Under the pieces are notes generated by a model that made no database searches, was not told the DNA's origin, and saw nothing but the letters and a program-made list of their open reading frames with translations. A program made the translations under genes and the position numbers. Below are positions 19,013-21,693 of a stretch of DNA of 21,693 bases, in pieces. The stretch spans positions 1 to 21,693 of the IMG/VR virus record IMGVR_UViG_3300045993_000286; one strand, given 5' to 3'. Each line of letters starts with the position of its first letter. Position 1 is the stretch's first letter. This DNA comes from a virus.

Positions 19013-19337
19013 ACGTAGATACGCCGACTATAAGAAATTGGGCCAAACCAAAGACATATCTAAAATAAAAGGTGAACCATTCTACGGCATGAGACAGCTC
19101 TACAATGACTTTGAACTAGACGCTAGATATGAGACATCAGACATGCTTCTCGCCAAACACAAAGGACTTATGGGCTTTATAGGCTGGTGGACTAAGCTAG
19201 GCTACGTCTACTACACCAACAAACATGAGGGATTCGACCAAATCATACTGAACTTCAAGCACTCTCAGAGCCAGCCCCAAATTGCTCACTGTCACAGATG
19301 CAGATTTTATAAAACAAGGAAAGAGAATAGATTATGA
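18975..19337 (+). CDS. Early-region protein (120 aa), unknown
   Basis: The ATG at 18975 follows AGGAGA and lies inside the end of the zinc-ribbon gene. MSLPNSLRSNANERRYADYK is basic and Asn-rich; then come an aromatic middle (DFELDARYETSDMLLAKHKG, GFIGWWTKLGYVYYTNKH) and a C-terminal CHRC pair (IAHCHRCRFYKTRK), a possible half zinc site. No family recognised. The stop overlaps the HNH gene (ATGA). Confidence 0.6.
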   Translation: MSLPNSLRSNANERRYADYKKLGQTKDISKIKGEPFYGMRQLYNDFELDARYETSDMLLAKHKGLMGFIGWWTKLGYVYYTNKHEGFDQIILNFKHSQSQPQIAHCHRCRFYKTRKENRL

Positions 19338-19912
19338 CACACGCAGAAAAACTAAAACAAGCCGGAGTAAAGAAGCCCTGTAGCATTGAGAACTGTGAGA
19401 ATCTAACACATGGTAGAGGTTGGTGCAAAAAACACCACCAACAGTGGCGGAAAACAGGTAATCCCATACCTAATATAATGCGTACTGGCGATGACTTCGC
19501 GAGAGTGAATTACAACCTAGACAAATCAGGAGATTGCTGGGTCTGGAAAAGACGACCTAATGACAAAGGCTACGGCAGAACATGGATTAAAGGGGTGCAG
19601 ACGTATGTTCATCGTTATATGTACGAACAACTTGTTGGCAAGATACCTACAGGCCTAGAATTAGACCATTTATGTAGGAATAGAGCTTGTGCCAATCCGT
19701 CCCATCTTGAACCCGTAACCCACAGCATTAATGTCAGTAGGGGATTGATAGTAACGAAAAAACTTAGCAGGACTAGTTGTGGGAATAGGCATGAGCTAAC
19801 CGATGACAATACGTACATATGGAAAGACTATAAAATGTGCAGAAAATGTCGTCATATCAATAAAATTAATTTTAGGCAAAAGCGACGTTTAGAAGGAGGT
19901 CTAGTACTATGA
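19334..19912 (+). CDS. HNH endonuclease
   Basis: 192 aa. The core is GLELDHLCRNRACANPSHLE (residues 108-127): DH at 111-112 with N121 and H124, the beta-beta-alpha metal motif. A second zinc element follows, CGNRHELTDDNTY (C149, H153) and CRKCR (C169, C172). The N-terminal part has CSIENC and WCKKHHQQW, another Cys/His site. Upstream of the core, SGDCWVWKRRPNDKGYG is the usual entry to this HNH type, common as free-standing homing-type nucleases in phages. Whether it is a homing enzyme or a packaging/recombination helper is open; HNH partners of terminases lie next to TerL, which this one does not. Confidence 0.88.
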   Translation: MTHAEKLKQAGVKKPCSIENCENLTHGRGWCKKHHQQWRKTGNPIPNIMRTGDDFARVNYNLDKSGDCWVWKRRPNDKGYGRTWIKGVQTYVHRYMYEQLVGKIPTGLELDHLCRNRACANPSHLEPVTHSINVSRGLIVTKKLSRTSCGNRHELTDDNTYIWKDYKMCRKCRHINKINFRQKRRLEGGLVL

Positions 19913-20118
19913 GCGACAAGATGACACACTCGGAGAAGTTATTAAGAGCAGGTGTGCGCCGACACGGATCAGAAGAAGCCTGGCGTGAGTCTCGTGCATC
20001 AGATGGTCGCAAAGGTGGCTATACAGTTACCGAAAAGACCAAACTTAGAGGGTTCGGTGGCAACCGTGATCTAGCGGTTCAAGGTGGTCGTATAAGCAGA
20101 CCGAGAAAATCCTCTTGA
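19909..20118 (+). CDS. Small basic Gly-rich protein (69 aa), KGG-like
   Basis: ATG in an ATGA overlap with the HNH stop, after GGAGGT. Composition is basic and Gly-rich: ASDGRKGGYTV and FGGNRDLAVQGGRISRPRKS vaguely resemble the KGG repeats of stress/conidiation-type small proteins, not a firm match. Residues 5-16, MTHSEKLLRAGV, closely match the HNH protein's own N-terminus, MTHAEKLKQAGV. The TGA stop lies inside the -35 TTGACA of the next promoter. Possibly a nucleic-acid-binding peptide. Confidence 0.65.
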   Translation: MSDKMTHSEKLLRAGVRRHGSEEAWRESRASDGRKGGYTVTEKTKLRGFGGNRDLAVQGGRISRPRKSS

Positions 20119-20143
20119 CATAATGGTATAGCTAATGTTATAC
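20115..20143 (+). promoter_or_regulatory. Rightward promoter P3 with operator in the spacer
   Basis: TTGACA (20115-20120, perfect), 17 bp, TTATAC (20138-20143), or 18 bp to TATACT (20139-20144). The near-perfect inverted repeat GTATAGC-TAAT-GTTATAC (20126-20143) fills the spacer. Leader CGTGAAAGGATT at 20157-20168 is shared with the two other early leaders and matches the loop of the small RNA over 12 nt. Confidence 0.85.
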
Positions 20144-20174
20144 TGTTCAAGTAAATCGTGAAAGGATTACAACA

Positions 20175-20429
20175 ATGAAAAACAAAGTTAAGAAAATATC
20201 AACCGTCAATAAAGTAATCATAGGATCACTTCTACTGATTGCATTAACTAACCCATTCTCTGTAGGATATATGGGTTACGCTACAGAAGTAGCACTCAAG
20301 TACTTTACGCTATACAGTAGCTACGGCTTTATCGCCGGACTAGTAATACTTGCCGGAGTAAACGTGTACATGGTGGCTAAACCACAGAAGATAAATATTC
20401 CGAAGGTTAAATCAACCAGAGAAGTTTAG
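20175..20429 (+). CDS. Small two-helix membrane protein, holin candidate (84 aa)
   Basis: The start ATG follows AAAGGATTACAACA in the shared leader. Lys-rich N-terminus (MKNKVKKISTVNK), transmembrane segment VIIGSLLLIALTNPFSVGYM (residues 14-33), a second segment YGFIAGLVILAGVNVYMVA (about 50-68), then a basic C-terminus. Length and two-helix topology match class II holins, and the endolysin follows. A regulatory membrane protein or superinfection factor remains possible; being under an operator shared with early genes is unusual for a holin. Confidence 0.5.
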   Translation: MKNKVKKISTVNKVIIGSLLLIALTNPFSVGYMGYATEVALKYFTLYSSYGFIAGLVILAGVNVYMVAKPQKINIPKVKSTREV

Positions 20430-20447
20430 ATACTTTAATGAAATGGA

Positions 20448-20471
20448 GAGAGCCAGTGGAGACTGGCTCTT
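20448..20471 (+). other. Perfect 9-bp hairpin between holin candidate and endolysin
   Basis: AGAGCCAGT/ACTGGCTCT (20449-20457 with 20462-20470) with tetraloop GGAG; a G-T pair extends it. No T-run follows, so it is not a typical terminator; a TATAAT (20476-20481) with no good -35 follows. It may slow read-through, stabilise the upstream message, or mark a processing site. Confidence 0.5.
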
Positions 20472-20551
20472 GGTGTATAATGGGTTAGTGTCTTTTAACA
20501 AGTAACATGGAGATTATCCGGCGAAACCGACCTACATAGACCGCCACCGTT

Positions 20552-21094
20552 ATGATTGAATTATTATTGACAGGGGCTTCACCTCTACCTAATAACCAGT
20601 TAATCGAAATCGTAAAAGAACCAATAGCAATAGTAGAACAAGTAAAAGAATTAAGTTTAGAAGAAAAGATAGCTAGCAACTATTATCAGTGCGACGAGTC
20701 AGTTGAATGGATTAGAGCCGATACAGCAGAATGTTTAGCAAAACGGGTAGTAACTGCGAGAACTACCCGAAACGTGACTGTAGGCGCTCGGAATAAGTCT
20801 AGTGGCGCATCTAGCGACTGGTATGCCTATGGTTACTGTACGTGGTACGTGGCCGGACGTAGGCCAGTAGGCCAATGGAATGATGCAAGTGCATGGAAAA
20901 GCCAAGCCAAAGCCGATGGTTGGACTGTATCTGCTATACCCGTAGTCGGTGCTATCGCCTGGCAGTCGGGTCACGTTGCGTATGTTGAATCTATAAATGG
21001 CAGTAACGTGACTGTATCTGAAATGAATTACAAAGGCTGGAACATAATCTCTAGCAGAACAGTCCCAGCCTCTACATTCACCTACATCTACTAG
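20552..21094 (+). CDS. CHAP-domain endolysin
   Basis: 180 aa. The C-terminal half (residues 84-180) is a CHAP amidase/endopeptidase: catalytic Cys 96 in YAYGYCTWYVAGRRP, His 141 in WQSGHVAYVES, and Glu 157 in VSEMNYKGWN. Such enzymes cut peptidoglycan stem-peptide or amide bonds. The N-terminal half (WIRADTAECLAK) is unassigned and may position the enzyme; there is no clear signal peptide. No Shine-Dalgarno sequence precedes the ATG (GACCGCCACCGTT), so translation start is uncertain or depends on upstream translation. The YGYCTWYV...SEMNY.GWN..S.RTVPAS.F.YIY pattern matches my recollection of Saccharibacteria proteins, supporting the host inference. Placed after the holin candidate. Confidence 0.85.
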   Translation: MIELLLTGASPLPNNQLIEIVKEPIAIVEQVKELSLEEKIASNYYQCDESVEWIRADTAECLAKRVVTARTTRNVTVGARNKSSGASSDWYAYGYCTWYVAGRRPVGQWNDASAWKSQAKADGWTVSAIPVVGAIAWQSGHVAYVESINGSNVTVSEMNYKGWNIISSRTVPASTFTYIY

Positions 21095-21204
21095 AACTGA
21101 TGCTCAAACATATAAGTATGTTCATCGTATAGTAGGTGTTCATTGTATAAACTATCCCAGCTATAGTCCCTTGACTGTGGTTTGTTACGTTTGTGCTTTC
21201 CCAT
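21091..21204 (-). CDS. Tiny basic-acidic protein (37 aa), unknown
   Basis: A very strong Shine-Dalgarno site (AAAGGAGG, 5 nt before the ATG at 21204) initiates this frame on the minus strand, convergent to the endolysin with overlapping stop codons (CTAG at 21091-21094). The product begins MGKHKRNKPQSRDYSWDSLY and ends EHTYMFEHQF, basic at the front and acidic/aromatic behind. No motif known. The strength of the ribosome-binding site is the best evidence. A regulatory or host-interaction peptide is possible. Confidence 0.55.
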   Translation of the reverse strand: MGKHKRNKPQSRDYSWDSLYNEHLLYDEHTYMFEHQF

Positions 21205-21287
21205 ACATGCCTCCTTTGGTTGTTACCTCTGTGCAACTAGATAATACCCTAGAATAGATACTGTTGTCTGTGCGCTTGCACACATAG

Positions 21288-21318
21288 AAAAATACCGCTC
21301 CGACAAGAATGAAGCGGT
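21288..21318 (-). terminator. Terminator hairpin between gene ends, 21205-21455 region
   Basis: Stem ACCGCT/AGCGGT (21313-21318 with 21294-21299), 13-nt loop, followed on the minus strand by ATTTTT (21288-21293). It probably ends the leftward transcript of the gene at the right edge. A smaller hairpin TGTGC/GCACA lies at 21269-21282. The rest of 21205-21455 shows no credible gene or promoter; 21340-21455 is blank to me. Confidence 0.6.
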
Positions 21319-21455
21319 TTATTTAACGTGTCTTTATTTTGATCGCGAGAGAAAGTGTGTGGAGGTTGGGAGTTGTGTTTAAGGGTGCTTATTCCTTTAT
21401 GTGTTAAGTGCGTCTTGCTACTTGAATAATACTACTTTTATACATTAGCGCAATA

Positions 21456-21693
21456 CTACTCAGGCCAAGAATCAAGGTCACTAGACTGTGAGTGTAGGAA
21501 CTGCTCCATATCAGTGTCGGTTGGTTCTGGGGTGTAGACAATCTTATATTCGCCAGAGCCGTGCATGTATTCCGCGATTCTATCGAACTCATCTTCTCCT
21601 AGTATTGACCGCCAAACAAAAGCTCCTAGTCTACGGTCTGTTTCATCTATTCGGTGGAAAATATGGTCTACTTCAGTGTACTGAAAAGAGTGA
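21456..21693 (-). CDS. Partial CDS at window edge (C-terminal 79 aa), unknown
   Basis: The 5' end lies beyond the window. The open frame reads from the edge to a TAG at 21456-21458: VDHIFHRIDETDRRLGAFVW, then EFDRIAEYMHGSGEYKIVY, ending DLDSWPE. It is acidic and globular (mixed helix and strand, with aromatic residues) rather than structural-repeat in nature. No family recognised. The terminator at 21288-21318 follows. Because the minus strand begins again here, another leftward unit must start to the right of the window. Confidence 0.6.
   Translation of the reverse strand, partial: HSFQYTEVDHIFHRIDETDRRLGAFVWRSILGEDEFDRIAEYMHGSGEYKIVYTPEPTDTDMEQFLHSQSSDLDSWPE

Noticed and set aside
20476-20481. 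Promoter for the endolysin at TATAAT (20476-20481)
   Set aside because: No -35 within 16-18 bp resembles TTGACA and the TG dinucleotide is not in the extended -10 position; not listed as a promoter.
21404-21592. 62-codon minus-strand open frame
   Set aside because: It overlaps the partial gene at 21456-21693 in another frame; no ribosome-binding site and the other frame has more natural protein composition.
1-21693. Recoded genetic code (TGA or TAG as sense)
   Set aside because: TGA, TAA and TAG each end genes that overlap the next start codon, e.g. portal TGA, coat TGA, and TAG in the small-gene array; no in-frame stops interrupt conserved domains except the homopolymer case at 12094-12102.
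1-21693. CRISPR arrays, tRNA genes, insertion sequences, integrase or attachment sites
   Set aside because: I saw no regular repeat-spacer pattern, no cloverleaf with the usual T-arm consensus, and no transposase or recombinase domains. Short repeats found are iterons, leader copies or protein-level repeats.

Overview
The window is part of a tailed double-stranded DNA phage (or prophage-like) genome of moderate, slightly AT-rich composition. The evidence is a head-morphogenesis module (terminase, portal, scaffold, coat), an ERF recombinase, a replication initiator with an internal origin, and a CHAP endolysin. The code is standard: TGA, TAA and TAG all end genes, mostly in ATGA/TAATG stop-start overlaps, so TGA-recoding lineages are excluded. 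I suspect a host in Candidatus Saccharibacteria or another Patescibacteria group. This rests on family resemblance, remembered rather than searched, of the CHAP C-terminus, the CAP/YkwD-type secreted protein and the winged-helix initiator, and is an inference of moderate confidence.

Layout. From 1 to 16.5 kb everything is on the minus strand, so the order below is right to left in the direction of transcription. First come an initiator (15966-16499) carrying iterons, a recombination and nuclease block (ERF, HTH, VRR-NUC, 12.8-15.8 kb), an RHH regulator and a membrane-anchored CAP protein. Next are a ParB-like/DNA methyltransferase pair split by a nine-base homopolymer, the DUF5681 and large terminase genes, the portal, scaffold and coat protein, and finally beta-rich virion or tail-surface proteins. 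Tail tube, tape measure, DNA polymerase and integrase genes are not in the window. From 16.8 to 21.1 kb the plus strand carries a tightly packed array of very small unknown genes, an HNH endonuclease, a small two-helix membrane protein (holin candidate) and the endolysin. A convergent tiny gene and a partial minus-strand gene close the right edge.

Control region. The centre (15.84-16.85 kb) is unusually rich. Three sigma70-type promoters, at 15875-15903 (minus), 16782-16810 (plus) and 20115-20143 (plus), carry the same 18-bp inverted-repeat sequence in the -35/-10 spacer, a probable shared operator. Their transcripts share a leader with CGTGAAAGG, which contains the Shine-Dalgarno sequence. 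Between the divergent units, two minus-strand RNA units each have their own promoter and intrinsic terminator. One (about 82 nt) exposes in a 35-nt loop the exact complement of that leader motif, 12 nt in the case of the third transcript. The other (about 118 nt) folds as a three-way junction ahead of an attenuator-like terminator just upstream of the initiator gene. I propose, as inference, a three-promoter phage regulon controlled by one repressor at the DNA level and one antisense-type small RNA at the ribosome-binding sites, next to a lambda-O-like origin inside the initiator gene.
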